A stretch of 35,310 bases of DNA. Origin: Anaerolinea thermophila. Lineage in GTDB: Bacteria; Chloroflexota; Anaerolineae; Anaerolineales; UBA4823. This document shows positions 7,983 to 15,613 of the stretch, piece by piece (the first letter of the stretch is position 1; each line of letters opens with the position of its first letter). Where the stretch lies: contig DYGV01000001.1 in assembly GCA_020724505.1 (NCBI GenBank), positions 30,107 through 65,416 on the forward strand, given 5' to 3'. The notes under the pieces were generated by a model. The model did no database searches, had not been told where the DNA came from, and was given only the letters and a program-made list of their open reading frames with translations. The translations under genes were made by a program, and so were the position numbers.

Positions 7983-9536
7983 TTATCCTCTTCGACGACG
8001 CTGAATAAAAGTCCAAACTCCGCCAACCAGAGCCAACCCAGGCAATACAATTACCGTGCCCAGAAAGATCAGGTTCAAAGTAGTGGTTTGCGGCGGTAAC
8101 ATCATGCGCGGGGTGGCGTTCTTCGGCGTCAGGCTGATCAGTTGCTCTTGCCCAACTGCCCAGTCAATGGCATTGACCAATAAATCGCCGTTTGCATACG
8201 CCGGGAAATTCACATCCACGGCAAAATCGGCGTCGCCAAAGGCAACCACGCGCGATTTCGTTTCAAAGTTTTCGCCTGCCACTGCTAGCGAGATTGGGCC
8301 CGAGGTGTCCTGTCCATCATCGAATTGAATTTGCTGCTGATTATCCTCCAGACCTTTGAGATTGGTCTCTGCCCACGATTGCGGGGCAGTCAACACCAGG
8401 TTCACCAGGCTCACCCCGGCGCCGGCGTTCGCTGCGGCAGTCGCAGAACGAGCAGTTGGGAATTGCGTCGTCGTGCGTTGAATGGGCTGTGTGACTGGAT
8501 GTTGCCCATATTGCGCCGCGAAGGGAGCGAATGGCTGACCAGAGGTCAGATCAACGACGATATTCTCGCCGTATTCGATACCCCAATCTTGCAGCAAGTA
8601 ATCCGCCAACGGGTCGGCGGTTTCGCCGTAATTGGTAAGCGGACGCGGTTCTTCCATCACGACCAGGCCGCGGCCCTTGGAGAGAAAATCCTTTAGCTGT
8701 GAAATTTCCTCTTCCGATAGCACATTACGCGGGCCAACAATAACGATGGCCTTTGCATCTTCTGGAATTTGATGTGTTGCCAACAGGTTGAGTGTCTCAA
8801 CCTTATAGTTTTTGCTCTCCAACGTGCGTTTGACCAATGACATGGATTGATCGCCGCCGACATCTGGAATGTATTCTCCATGACCGGTTAGAAAGTAGAT
8901 GCTCTGGCTTTCCGGGTTCATCAAACGCACTAACCCGCCGGCCAGTTCTTGCTCGCTGGCGTACCGCACAGACTGTTGGCGATCGCCCATAACAAGCACA
9001 ATTGTGCCATCTTGAGTAATCTTTGCCTGCTCAGCAGCAACCGGGTTCTTCTCAGGATCAATGAACTCGTAATCAAACCGACCGTTGCTGTTGAGCTTAA
9101 ACTGTTCCAACAGGCGTTCTGCGCTCTCTTTAGAAGAACGCTGAGAGTAGAATGCTCTGGCGGTGACCTTCTCCGGGAGACTCTGGAGTGTGTTCAGGCT
9201 TTCCGGCGCCAGAGTGTATTGCTTATCTTCCGTCAAATCCCAGCGCTTTGTATTGTGATAAACCAGATAGTTAACCACCACCAGAATACCAACAAACGCC
9301 AGGGTAAGCACCAGGGCATTGCTGCCATACCGCGCCTGCCTGCCCACCAGAAAACGGCGCACGCGCTCGGGATCCAGCAAAGCAAATAACGCCAGGCCGA
9401 TGACAAATAAACCCAGGCTAATTTGGATCGCCAGATTAAATTGGCGCTGAACCACATAGAGGCCGGCGGCAACCAGGATCGCCGCGCCTGATAGATACAA
9501 GCCCAGCGGGGCAAAACGACGCCATTCAGCTTTCAT
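7983..9536 (-). CDS. GldG-like ABC transporter auxiliary protein
   Basis: This 517-residue protein has two N-terminal membrane helices (about 12-60), a third near 75-95 and a C-terminal anchor helix (about 483-507). The large external part between them contains WDLTEDKQYTLAPESLNTLQ, the signature of the ABC_transp_aux/GldG family, and LTGHGEYIPDVGG. In gliding Bacteroidetes GldG works with GldA and GldF; here it is more likely a general envelope ABC complex. The start is set at the ATG at 9536, because the permease's TAA overlaps it (TAATG) and GGAGGTG lies at the right distance. A GTG nine bases upstream is less likely. The third of four genes in an operon. Confidence 0.85.
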   Translation of the reverse strand: MKAEWRRFAPLGLYLSGAAILVAAGLYVVQRQFNLAIQISLGLFVIGLALFALLDPERVRRFLVGRQARYGSNALVLTLAFVGILVVVNYLVYHNTKRWDLTEDKQYTLAPESLNTLQSLPEKVTARAFYSQRSSKESAERLLEQFKLNSNGRFDYEFIDPEKNPVAAEQAKITQDGTIVLVMGDRQQSVRYASEQELAGGLVRLMNPESQSIYFLTGHGEYIPDVGGDQSMSLVKRTLESKNYKVETLNLLATHQIPEDAKAIVIVGPRNVLSEEEISQLKDFLSKGRGLVVMEEPRPLTNYGETADPLADYLLQDWGIEYGENIVVDLTSGQPFAPFAAQYGQHPVTQPIQRTTTQFPTARSATAAANAGAGVSLVNLVLTAPQSWAETNLKGLEDNQQQIQFDDGQDTSGPISLAVAGENFETKSRVVAFGDADFAVDVNFPAYANGDLLVNAIDWAVGQEQLISLTPKNATPRMMLPPQTTTLNLIFLGTVIVLPGLALVGGVWTFIQRRRRG

Positions 9537-10291
9537 TATCCCCACCTCCGTACTTCGATGGACATGGCGCTCAGGAAAAGAGACAGGGCTGTAACGCTCA
9601 AATAATAGACGACATCCCGCAAATCCACAACGCCGCGCAAGAGATTTTCGTAAAAGTGACCGCTATAATCCAGATACCGCGCCAGCTCCGTCGCTCCGCC
9701 CGTCTGGCCGGCCACCTGACCAATGACGCCAATGATCCACCACAGAAAGATCACCACGCCCATTGTCGCAGCGAAGGCTGCAATCTGATTGCTGAACAGC
9801 GAGGAGACAAAAACACCCACCGCCACAGTCGCGGCAGATAGAAGAATTAACCCCAGATAACCGGTCAGTAGCGGTCCTTGATCCACACCCGGAGAGATCA
9901 ACTGGTTCAAGATCATGGGGTAAATTAGACTGACCGCCAGGTAAGTAAGTAGAAGCATAAATGCTCCCAGCCACTTCCCAACCACCAGTTCCCAATCTCG
10001 CACGGGAGCAGTCATCAACAGCTCAATCGTCCCCAAACGACGTTCTTCCGCCAACAAACGGGTGGTCAACGCCGGCGTCAAAAGCACCAGCATCACTGCC
10101 ATCGGCTGCATGGTAATATCCACGCCTGGGACATAGCCTTGCTGCATCCCCATGGCCGAGGAGGCGATTTGAACCGAATACGAGAAGAAAAAGCCCAGTA
10201 CAAGAAATAGAAAGAAGGCGAGCATATACGCCACCGGGCTGGAGAAATAAAGCCTGTATTCACGTTTCGCGATCGTCCATACGTTGATCAT
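9536..10291 (-). CDS. ABC-2 family permease (GldF-like)
   Basis: This 251-residue integral membrane protein has about six hydrophobic helices. It opens with a short cytoplasmic N-terminus, WTIAKREYRLYFSSPVAYMLAFFLF, typical of ABC-2 permeases. A cytoplasmic loop near 75-105 has TPALTTRLLAEERRLGTIELLMTA-type sequence, where E-E-R and G-T-I-E-L-L are the hallmark of this family and mark the contact to the ATPase. It would form the membrane pore with the ATPase encoded 34 bp upstream. It is coupled by TAATG overlap to the GldG-like gene downstream. The substrate is unknown. Confidence 0.9.
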   Translation of the reverse strand: MINVWTIAKREYRLYFSSPVAYMLAFFLFLVLGFFFSYSVQIASSAMGMQQGYVPGVDITMQPMAVMLVLLTPALTTRLLAEERRLGTIELLMTAPVRDWELVVGKWLGAFMLLLTYLAVSLIYPMILNQLISPGVDQGPLLTGYLGLILLSAATVAVGVFVSSLFSNQIAAFAATMGVVIFLWWIIGVIGQVAGQTGGATELARYLDYSGHFYENLLRGVVDLRDVVYYLSVTALSLFLSAMSIEVRRWG

Positions 10292-10325
10292 AAGCGGCTT
10301 TTTCCTTTTACGTTCTGATCGTTGT

Positions 10326-11318
10326 TCACGATTTCAAATTCAGGTCCTTCATATCGGACATTGACTCATCCAACATTTCTTCCTCCGCAGGTTGTGGAGG
10401 CGTTGGTTCATCACGCGTCAATTGCAGGAAGATCTCTTCCAAGCTGACTCCATAAGGGCGCATCTCCAGCAAATCATAGCCGGCCTGGATGATCGCTCGC
10501 GCCACCTCTGCTCGCGGATCCATCCCCGGCACGGTTTCAAATTCCAATCGCCCATCCTCTTTCTCTGTAAGGCGCGCCACTCCCGGCACGGAGGCTACGA
10601 CCGAAGCCAGCCCATCGCCATCGCCGCCCACCTGTACAGAAACACGCCGCGAACCCGTTAAGCGGTCTTGCAGGCGCTCTGGGGTGTCTTCCGCAACAAT
10701 TCGTCCGCGATTGATAATCATGACTCGATTACATACCTGCTGCGCCTCGGACAAAATGTGCGTGGAGAGTAATATCGTATGATCCTTGCCCAATTCTTTA
10801 ATCAAATTTCGCACTTCGATGATTTGGGCGGGGTCCAAACCAATAGTCGGCTCATCCAGGATCAACACCTCCGGGCTATGGACTAAAGCCTGCGCCAGCC
10901 CGACACGTTGGCGCATCCCCTTCGAGAGGTTGGCGATATAGCTCTCCGCTCGATCCAGCAGACCAAGCCGCTCCAACAACTCATCTACTCGATCTTCGGC
11001 ATTTGCCACCTGTCGCAGATCGGCCATGAACTTGAGATAATCAAAAACCGTCATATCTGGATAGAGCGGCACTGTCTCCGGCATGTAACCAACCCGCCGC
11101 CGTACCTCCAGGCTCTGGTCAACTACATCGAACCCAGCCACCTGCGCGGTGCCAGAAGTGGGTGGCATATAACCGGTGAGGATGCGCATCGTCGTGGTCT
11201 TGCCAGCGCCATTGGGCCCCAAGAAGCCGAGGATCTCGCCTTTCTGGGCGTCGAACGTCAAATCTTCGATGGCGCGGCGCAGACCGTAATCTTTGGTCAG
11301 TCCTTCTACACGAATCAT
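10326..11318 (-). CDS. ABC transporter ATP-binding protein (GldA/CcmA-type)
   Basis: This 330-residue protein is an ABC ATPase. The Walker A motif GPNGAGKTT lies near 34-42, the Q-loop near 80-90, the signature LSKGMRQRVGLAQAL at about 134-148 and Walker B VLILDEPTIGLDP at about 155-167, followed by the switch histidine (LLSTHIL). A C-terminal domain of about 100 residues (SVQVGGDGDG onward) is the DUF4162-like regulatory extension common in ABC-2 exporters, ending in an acidic tail. It is the first gene of the four-gene operon. The ATG at 11318 has GGAG seven bases upstream. A small ORF (11315-11413) ends in an ATGA overlap with this start, so coupling to a leader peptide is possible. Confidence 0.93.
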   Translation of the reverse strand: MIRVEGLTKDYGLRRAIEDLTFDAQKGEILGFLGPNGAGKTTTMRILTGYMPPTSGTAQVAGFDVVDQSLEVRRRVGYMPETVPLYPDMTVFDYLKFMADLRQVANAEDRVDELLERLGLLDRAESYIANLSKGMRQRVGLAQALVHSPEVLILDEPTIGLDPAQIIEVRNLIKELGKDHTILLSTHILSEAQQVCNRVMIINRGRIVAEDTPERLQDRLTGSRRVSVQVGGDGDGLASVVASVPGVARLTEKEDGRLEFETVPGMDPRAEVARAIIQAGYDLLEMRPYGVSLEEIFLQLTRDEPTPPQPAEEEMLDESMSDMKDLNLKS

Positions 11319-11413
11319 GGATCAACTCCAACAGGTTTTAAGACTACAAATGACAACAAAAAGCACAGCAGCCGACATCGGCGGCGGTGCTTATGAGGAA
11401 GACCCTGAGTCAT
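11315..11413 (-). CDS. Possible 32-residue leader ORF ahead of the ABC operon
   Basis: An ATG at 11413 opens a 32-codon frame whose TGA overlaps the ABC ATPase start (ATGA). The peptide reads MTQGLPHKHRRRCRLLCFLL and then a hydrophobic tail. A run of basic codons falls in the 5' arm of the terminator-like hairpin at 11362-11391, which is the geometry of a translation-sensing attenuator. The Shine-Dalgarno is poor (GAAGAAA). It may be chance; the stop-start overlap and the hairpin inside it are the only support. Confidence 0.25.
   Translation of the reverse strand: MTQGLPHKHRRRCRLLCFLLSFVVLKPVGVDP
11362..11391 (-). terminator. Terminator-like hairpin in the leader of the ABC operon
   Basis: On the minus strand a 13-14 bp stem (AGCAC...GTGCT outermost, two C-U mismatches) closes a 2-4 base loop and is followed by TTTTTGTTG. 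It sits between the promoter at 11458-11487 and the ATPase start at 11318. It therefore looks like an attenuator, or the end of a roughly 90-base leader RNA. Confidence 0.6.
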
Positions 11414-11457
11414 TTTCTTCGTCGAATGATAGATCTGGATAACAGTATCCGTGTAAG

Positions 11458-11487
11458 TTTATACAATAATAAAACGGGTGAAGTCAA
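11458..11487 (-). promoter_or_regulatory. Sigma-70 promoter of the ABC operon
   Basis: On the minus strand TTGACT (11482-11487), an 18 bp spacer and TATAAA (11458-11463) form a good promoter. The expected start near 11451 leaves an unusually long leader of about 133 bases. Confidence 0.7.
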
Positions 11488-11493
11488 GTAGGT

Positions 11494-11520
11494 TTGCAAT
11501 TTCTAATGAAATGCTAATCT
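11494..11520 (+). promoter_or_regulatory. Candidate promoter of the small RNA
   Basis: TTGCAA (11494-11499) is followed after 15 bp by TAATCT (11515-11520), preceded by TG at 11512-11513 to give an extended -10. The spacer is short but an extended -10 tolerates that. A 7 bp inverted repeat (CTGTATG/CATACAG, 11519-11541) straddles the expected start. Confidence 0.4.
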
Positions 11521-11526
11521 GTATGC

Positions 11527-11658
11527 AATTTTTTCATACAGAACCACAAGGGGATATAGCTCAACTGGCGCGTGTCATGCAACCCGGATTTGGGAGAGCG
11601 TTGAGTGGCTTTAATAAACATCCCTGAGGGTGCTGATCACATCGGCTTGTTTTTTTTT
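11527..11658 (+). ncRNA. Candidate structured small RNA of unknown family
   Basis: An orphan transcription unit of about 130 bases is suggested by a promoter-like element on the left and a clear intrinsic terminator on the right, with no reading frame between. Two nested helices are visible: GGGGAT (11550-11555) with ATCCCT (11620-11625), and CTCAAC (11560-11565) with GTTGAG (11600-11605), enclosing a 34-base loop. The terminator hairpin and U-tract follow at 11632-11658. The next gene at 11751 has its own promoter behind the terminator, so this is more likely a free RNA than a leader, though a riboswitch cannot be excluded. Bases from 11550 resemble the 5' end of a tRNA (GGGGATATAGCTCA), but no matching T-arm or 3' acceptor strand follows. 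I do not recognise it as tmRNA, SRP RNA, 6S RNA or RNase P RNA. Confidence 0.45.
11632..11658 (+). terminator. Intrinsic terminator of the candidate small RNA
   Basis: GCTGAT and ATCGGC pair (one G-U) around the loop CAC, followed at once by TTGTTTTTTTTT. No protein gene on the plus strand lies upstream for it to terminate. Confidence 0.7.
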
Positions 11659-11700
11659 AGGGCAGCCGCGAGGCATTGAACATCAAAAATGGTAAAAGGC

Positions 11701-11729
11701 TTGCATCTTTTAAAAGAATAAGGCATACT
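11701..11729 (+). promoter_or_regulatory. Candidate promoter of the large TPR gene
   Basis: TTGCAT (11701-11706), a 17 bp spacer and CATACT (11724-11729) match the sigma-70 layout. A TGGGAG Shine-Dalgarno (11736-11741) follows, nine bases before the ATG at 11751. Confidence 0.5.
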
Positions 11730-11750
11730 AAGAGTTGGGAGTAAATAGCT

Positions 11751-14700
11751 ATGGCCGGGATCCCTTTACGTGAGTATATTCGAGAGATCGAAAAGCAGGT
11801 GGACGGTAAACGTTACGAAGAGGCGATAGCGCACTGCCATCATATTCTCATTTCCTATCCAAAACACGTTGACGTTTACCGATTACTAGGCAAAGCTTTC
11901 CTGGAAAGCCAGCGTTATGGCGATGCAGCAGATATTTTCCAGCGCGTCCTTTCGGCAATTCCAGACGATTTCGTCTCTCATGCTGGTATGAGCATCATCC
12001 GCGAGGATGAAGGCAACATGGATGAGGCAATCTGGCACATGGAGCGCGCTTTTGATGTTCAGCCTTCGAACAGCGCCATTCAAGAAGAACTGCGCCGCAT
12101 GTACGAACGACGCGACAACGTCGAACCGCCCAAAATTCGATTGAGCCGCAGCGCGCTGGCGCGCATGTATTACCGCGGCGAGCTATATCCTCAGGCGATC
12201 GCCGAGACGCGCGCCGCCCTGGCTGAAAACCCGGATCGTTTGGACCTGCAGGCGTTGCTGGCTGAAATCTACTCGAAAGCCGGACAGCGCGCGGAGGCCG
12301 TCGAGGTTGCAAACCAAATCCTGCGCCGATTGCCGTATTGTCTGGTTGCTAATCGCGTGCTCTTTGAGGCACTTTCTGCCAGCGATCAAACATCCGAAGC
12401 TGCAACCTACCATCAGCGCCTGTGCCAGCTCAACCCCTATTATTCATTCGTCGCTGATGCGTCAACCGCAGTAGAAAATGTACCTGATTCCGCGGTGCGT
12501 CTGGATAAGCTGGAATGGAAAGTTGGTCAGGGCCCGGCCGGCAAAGCCGGTCAGCCCATTTGGGCTGCCACGTTGGGGGTGGATTTGGGCGACGCCGGAG
12601 GAGCCAAAGAAGAGCCGTTGCCAGAATGGTTGTCATCGTCCTCGGATGTCTCACAAAGCGGCTTCGAGCCAGGGGAAGTTACCTCCATACCAGCGTTTTC
12701 ATTGGAAGAAAGCGCTGCAATCACTGGTGAACCAGACCTGGATCTCACTGCTCCCACAGAAGAAGATCAATTGCCGGATTGGATGAAAGATTTGGGATGG
12801 ACGCCCGCATCCGGCGTCAGCCACGAGGCTGAAGCCGAACTCGCTTTCACCGACGAAGTCGAAGCGCCGCCCACAGAAGGCGAACTTGCGGAAGCCGAAC
12901 TCCCCGAATGGTTCAAAGAAATTGCGCCGCAAGCAATTGAAACGCCTCTTACTGAGGAACAACAAGCCCCATGGGTCGAGGAAAGCGCAGCAGAGGATGA
13001 GGATCTGGCGCCCTGGCTGGATAAGTTGTTTGCCGGCGGCACTGCGCCTGAAGAAGAGACGCCAATTGCAGAATTAGAGGAAGCCCCCTTTGAAACGCCG
13101 GCAGTGGATAATGTCTCTGTAACATTGGATGAAACGGTTTCTCCCGTCGAAGCGCCAGAAATCGCCGCTGCAGAAGCGCCCGAAGAGCCAATTGCTGCGG
13201 TTGCACCCTCCGTCGAACCCGCCGAAGAAGAACTACCCGAATGGCTATTTGTTGGAGATGAAACTACCGCTCAAGCTCAAGCAGAGCCAGCCGCGCCAGC
13301 AGAAGAAGAACTCCCCTCTTGGCTAGAGGAAGAGCTCCTCTCAGAAGAAACTTCCGAAACCGCACAACAAACGGCGGAAGAAGAAGAATTGCCTTCCTGG
13401 CTATTCAAGAGCGAGGTGGAGGAAGAAACGACTGCGCAAGCCGAGCAAACTCTCACAGAACTTCCCGAATGGCTGCTCGAAGAAGAGGAGGCGCCAGCCG
13501 AAATCCCCGCCGCGGAGGAACAAATCGAATGGCGCGCCGAGGGCCAACCTCTACTAGATGAGGAAACGGCTGAGATGGAAACCAACCTTGAGGCGGTTGA
13601 GTTGCCCGACTGGCTGAAAGCCGAGCTTGGCCCCGAAGAGAAGGTCGAAGCGGAAGCGCCTACCGCAGAGATTCCAGACTGGTTGTTAGAAAGCAGCCAA
13701 GAAGAAGCCATGGCTGAAACTGAAGAAACCATAGAAGAAGCAGGCGGATGGTTGAGCGAAATCGAGACGGCTGCGCAAGATGTAACGAGGCAGAGCGAAG
13801 AAACTGAGCGCGCCGCTGAAATCCCAACATGGTTAGTGGAAGAAGAACCCTCAACTCAAGAAGCTCCGGCGACAGAAATCCCCGACTGGCTCAAAGCTGT
13901 GGAGACCAGCGCCTCGACCGCCGACCTGTCATCCGAATGGTTTGGCGAACAACCGGCGCCCGAAACCGAAGAAACCGAGTTGGAGCAGGCCGAGCTGCCC
14001 GAATGGCTGCTGGAAATGCAAGCTGCTGACGCCGTCCTCGACCAGCAGGCGCTGACCGAGGCGGGTGAAGAAGGCAAACCCGAAGCTGAGCCTGAAACGG
14101 AGCAGCAACCGCTTGCAGAAACGCCCTCCGTTGCGCAGATCGGCGAGACTCAACCCACACCAGCAACGCCGGAGATCGCTCCAGAAGAAGCTGGCATTGT
14201 AGACAAAGAGATGGAAGAAGCACTCGCCTGGCTCAATTTAATGCTTTCGCCGCAAACCCCTCCACCTGCTGCGCCGCCAGAAGAAGCCAAACCCGTCTCA
14301 TCGGTGGAACAATCGCCTGCTGCAGGAATATCGGATGACGAGGCCGCCTTTGCATGGCTGGAAAGCCTGGCAGTGCGACAAGGTGCTCAAGAGGCGTTGC
14401 TGCTTTCACCGGAGGAGCGCCAGGAGACGCCGCCTGAATGGGTGTTGCAAGACCTAGAGCGAGGCGAATCAGAAGCACCGACCGCTGCGTTAGAAGAACC
14501 GCTTGCCTTAGAGCCAGAAAAAGCAACGCAGGAAGAAGAGCGAGAAACCGTTGAAGCTGAAACGGCGCAACCTGCCGTTACGCTGAGCGATGAAGACGCC
14601 GCCTTTGCTTGGCTGGAGAGCCTGGCCGTGCGGCAGGGCGCCCAGGAAGCCTTGTTGCTTTCGCCAGAAGAGCGCCTGGAAACTCCTCCGGACTGGGTGG

Positions 14701-15521
14701 TGGAACAGCAAACACCGCCCCCCGAAACCGCTCCAGAGACGATCGAGAAGATCGCGGAAGAAATTGCTCTACCTACAGAGCAAATTGCTGAAGGCGAAGC
14801 CACAGCGGAAGTTGAAACTGTGATGGAAACCACAACGCCTGAGACGGCAGCGCCAATGGGCGAAACGCCGATAGCAGAAGCGCCCAGCGTCTCGCCTGTC
14901 GAGGAAGTATTGCCTGAACTGCCCGATTGGTTAGTCGAGCCAGGAGTTGAAACGCGCGAAGAACAGCTCGAATGGACGCCGCCCCCAATCACACGGCGAA
15001 AATATGATCTCAACCTGGCGACGCTGGTTGAACTGGAACGTTTGCCAGGAGTGGGTTTCATTATGGCTCAGCAGATCATCGAATATCGGGAGCAACATGG
15101 CCCCTTCCAGCAAGTTGATGACCTGCTTAAAGTGCCCAATTTCACCCCTTATACGCTGGAAGGCATCCGCGATTATTTATTCGTCGCCGCTGCCCCTCAA
15201 CCGTTGGTCGTCTCCGCGGAGCCAAAAGCGCCGGATACCGGACCGGTTATCCTGGCGGAAGGGGCTGGCGTTCCAGATGAAATCCTGAAGGCGCGTGAGC
15301 TCCTCGGGCGCAACGAATTAGAGCTGGCGCTGGCGGCTTATTCTCGCTTGATCGAGCGCGGCGATCATCTTAACTGGGTGATTGATGATCTGGGTCAGGC
15401 CGCCGCTCAGTTCCCATCCCAGATCAGTATCTTGCAAAATCTGGGCGATGCTTATTTGCGAGCGAATCAACTGGCAGAGGCGTTGCGCGCCTATACCCAG
15501 GCGGAGAAACTACTGGCTTAA
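11751..15521 (+). CDS. Giant TPR protein with acidic Trp-motif linker and helix-hairpin-helix domain
   Basis: This 1256-residue soluble protein has no signal peptide. Residues 1-230 are tetratricopeptide repeats (for example YEEAIAHCHHILISYPKHVDVYRLLG). Residues about 285-1065 form a very acidic, Glu/Ala/Pro-rich, probably disordered stretch with 13 copies of [LI]-P-[EDST]-W-[LFM] (typically ELPEWL or EIPDWL) plus further W-L variants. A 37-residue block beginning D-D-E-A-A-F-A-W-L occurs twice in it. Residues about 1085-1145 (YDLNLATLVELERLPGVGFIM onward) are a ComEA-like helix-hairpin-helix, usually a DNA-binding or protein-binding module. Residues about 1178-1256 are TPR-like again. The array of short Trp motifs looks like docking sites for many copies of one partner. 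It has its own promoter and precedes ndk by 92 bp. The function is unknown; a scaffold role is inference. Confidence 0.85.
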   Translation: MAGIPLREYIREIEKQVDGKRYEEAIAHCHHILISYPKHVDVYRLLGKAFLESQRYGDAADIFQRVLSAIPDDFVSHAGMSIIREDEGNMDEAIWHMERAFDVQPSNSAIQEELRRMYERRDNVEPPKIRLSRSALARMYYRGELYPQAIAETRAALAENPDRLDLQALLAEIYSKAGQRAEAVEVANQILRRLPYCLVANRVLFEALSASDQTSEAATYHQRLCQLNPYYSFVADASTAVENVPDSAVRLDKLEWKVGQGPAGKAGQPIWAATLGVDLGDAGGAKEEPLPEWLSSSSDVSQSGFEPGEVTSIPAFSLEESAAITGEPDLDLTAPTEEDQLPDWMKDLGWTPASGVSHEAEAELAFTDEVEAPPTEGELAEAELPEWFKEIAPQAIETPLTEEQQAPWVEESAAEDEDLAPWLDKLFAGGTAPEEETPIAELEEAPFETPAVDNVSVTLDETVSPVEAPEIAAAEAPEEPIAAVAPSVEPAEEELPEWLFVGDETTAQAQAEPAAPAEEELPSWLEEELLSEETSETAQQTAEEEELPSWLFKSEVEEETTAQAEQTLTELPEWLLEEEEAPAEIPAAEEQIEWRAEGQPLLDEETAEMETNLEAVELPDWLKAELGPEEKVEAEAPTAEIPDWLLESSQEEAMAETEETIEEAGGWLSEIETAAQDVTRQSEETERAAEIPTWLVEEEPSTQEAPATEIPDWLKAVETSASTADLSSEWFGEQPAPETEETELEQAELPEWLLEMQAADAVLDQQALTEAGEEGKPEAEPETEQQPLAETPSVAQIGETQPTPATPEIAPEEAGIVDKEMEEALAWLNLMLSPQTPPPAAPPEEAKPVSSVEQSPAAGISDDEAAFAWLESLAVRQGAQEALLLSPEERQETPPEWVLQDLERGESEAPTAALEEPLALEPEKATQEEERETVEAETAQPAVTLSDEDAAFAWLESLAVRQGAQEALLLSPEERLETPPDWVVEQQTPPPETAPETIEKIAEEIALPTEQIAEGEATAEVETVMETTTPETAAPMGETPIAEAPSVSPVEEVLPELPDWLVEPGVETREEQLEWTPPPITRRKYDLNLATLVELERLPGVGFIMAQQIIEYREQHGPFQQVDDLLKVPNFTPYTLEGIRDYLFVAAAPQPLVVSAEPKAPDTGPVILAEGAGVPDEILKARELLGRNELELALAAYSRLIERGDHLNWVIDDLGQAAAQFPSQISILQNLGDAYLRANQLAEALRAYTQAEKLLA
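14334..14444 (+). repeat. 37-codon repeat, copy 1, within the TPR/W-motif gene
   Basis: The copy encodes DDEAAFAWLESLAVRQGAQE, then ALLLSPEERQETPPEWV. It differs from copy 2 at only 4 of 37 residues but at about 18 synonymous sites, so the protein sequence is conserved while the DNA has drifted. Confidence 0.9.
14589..14699 (+). repeat. 37-codon repeat, copy 2, within the TPR/W-motif gene
   Basis: The copy encodes DEDAAFAWLESLAVRQGAQE, then ALLLSPEERLETPPDWV. It lies 255 bp downstream of copy 1, in frame with it. Confidence 0.9.
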
Positions 15522-15558
15522 TCGTCGTATTTTCATGCTGAATGCAAAAGTCAAAATT

Positions 15559-15589
15559 CAGATTGCGGCGGCTTGACCGCCGCAATCTG
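15559..15589. terminator. Perfect 13 bp hairpin between the TPR gene and ndk
   Basis: CAGATTGCGGCGG and its exact complement flank the loop CTTGA. The plus side lacks a U-tract; the minus side continues into a T-rich stretch. It could be a weak terminator, a processing site or an mRNA-stabilising structure separating the TPR gene from ndk. Confidence 0.45.
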
Positions 15590-15613
15590 TGAAAATCAAT
15601 CGTGGAGGACTTT

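Larger units (their letters stand above)
11319..11750. other. 432 bp region without a confident protein gene
   Basis: This region holds divergent promoters, the ABC leader with its attenuator-like hairpin on the minus strand, a candidate small RNA with terminator on the plus strand, and the promoter of the large TPR gene. Apart from the low-confidence leader ORF, no convincing coding frame was found. Confidence 0.7.

Noticed and set aside
11550-11625. A tRNA gene starting GGGGATATAGCTCA
   Set aside because: The 5' end looks like a tRNA, but the D-stem partner is displaced, no anticodon arm or T-arm (GGTTCGAATCC-like) follows, and no 3' acceptor strand is present.
14334-14699. CRISPR or mobile-element repeat
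   Set aside because: There are only two in-frame copies with silent divergence inside one coding gene; this is a protein domain duplication.
13277-15061. Long minus-strand frames, Ser-rich, opposite the large TPR gene
   Set aside because: They mirror the GAA/GAG-rich plus-strand coding sequence, giving Ser/Phe-rich low-complexity products. They have no start signals and no recognisable domains.
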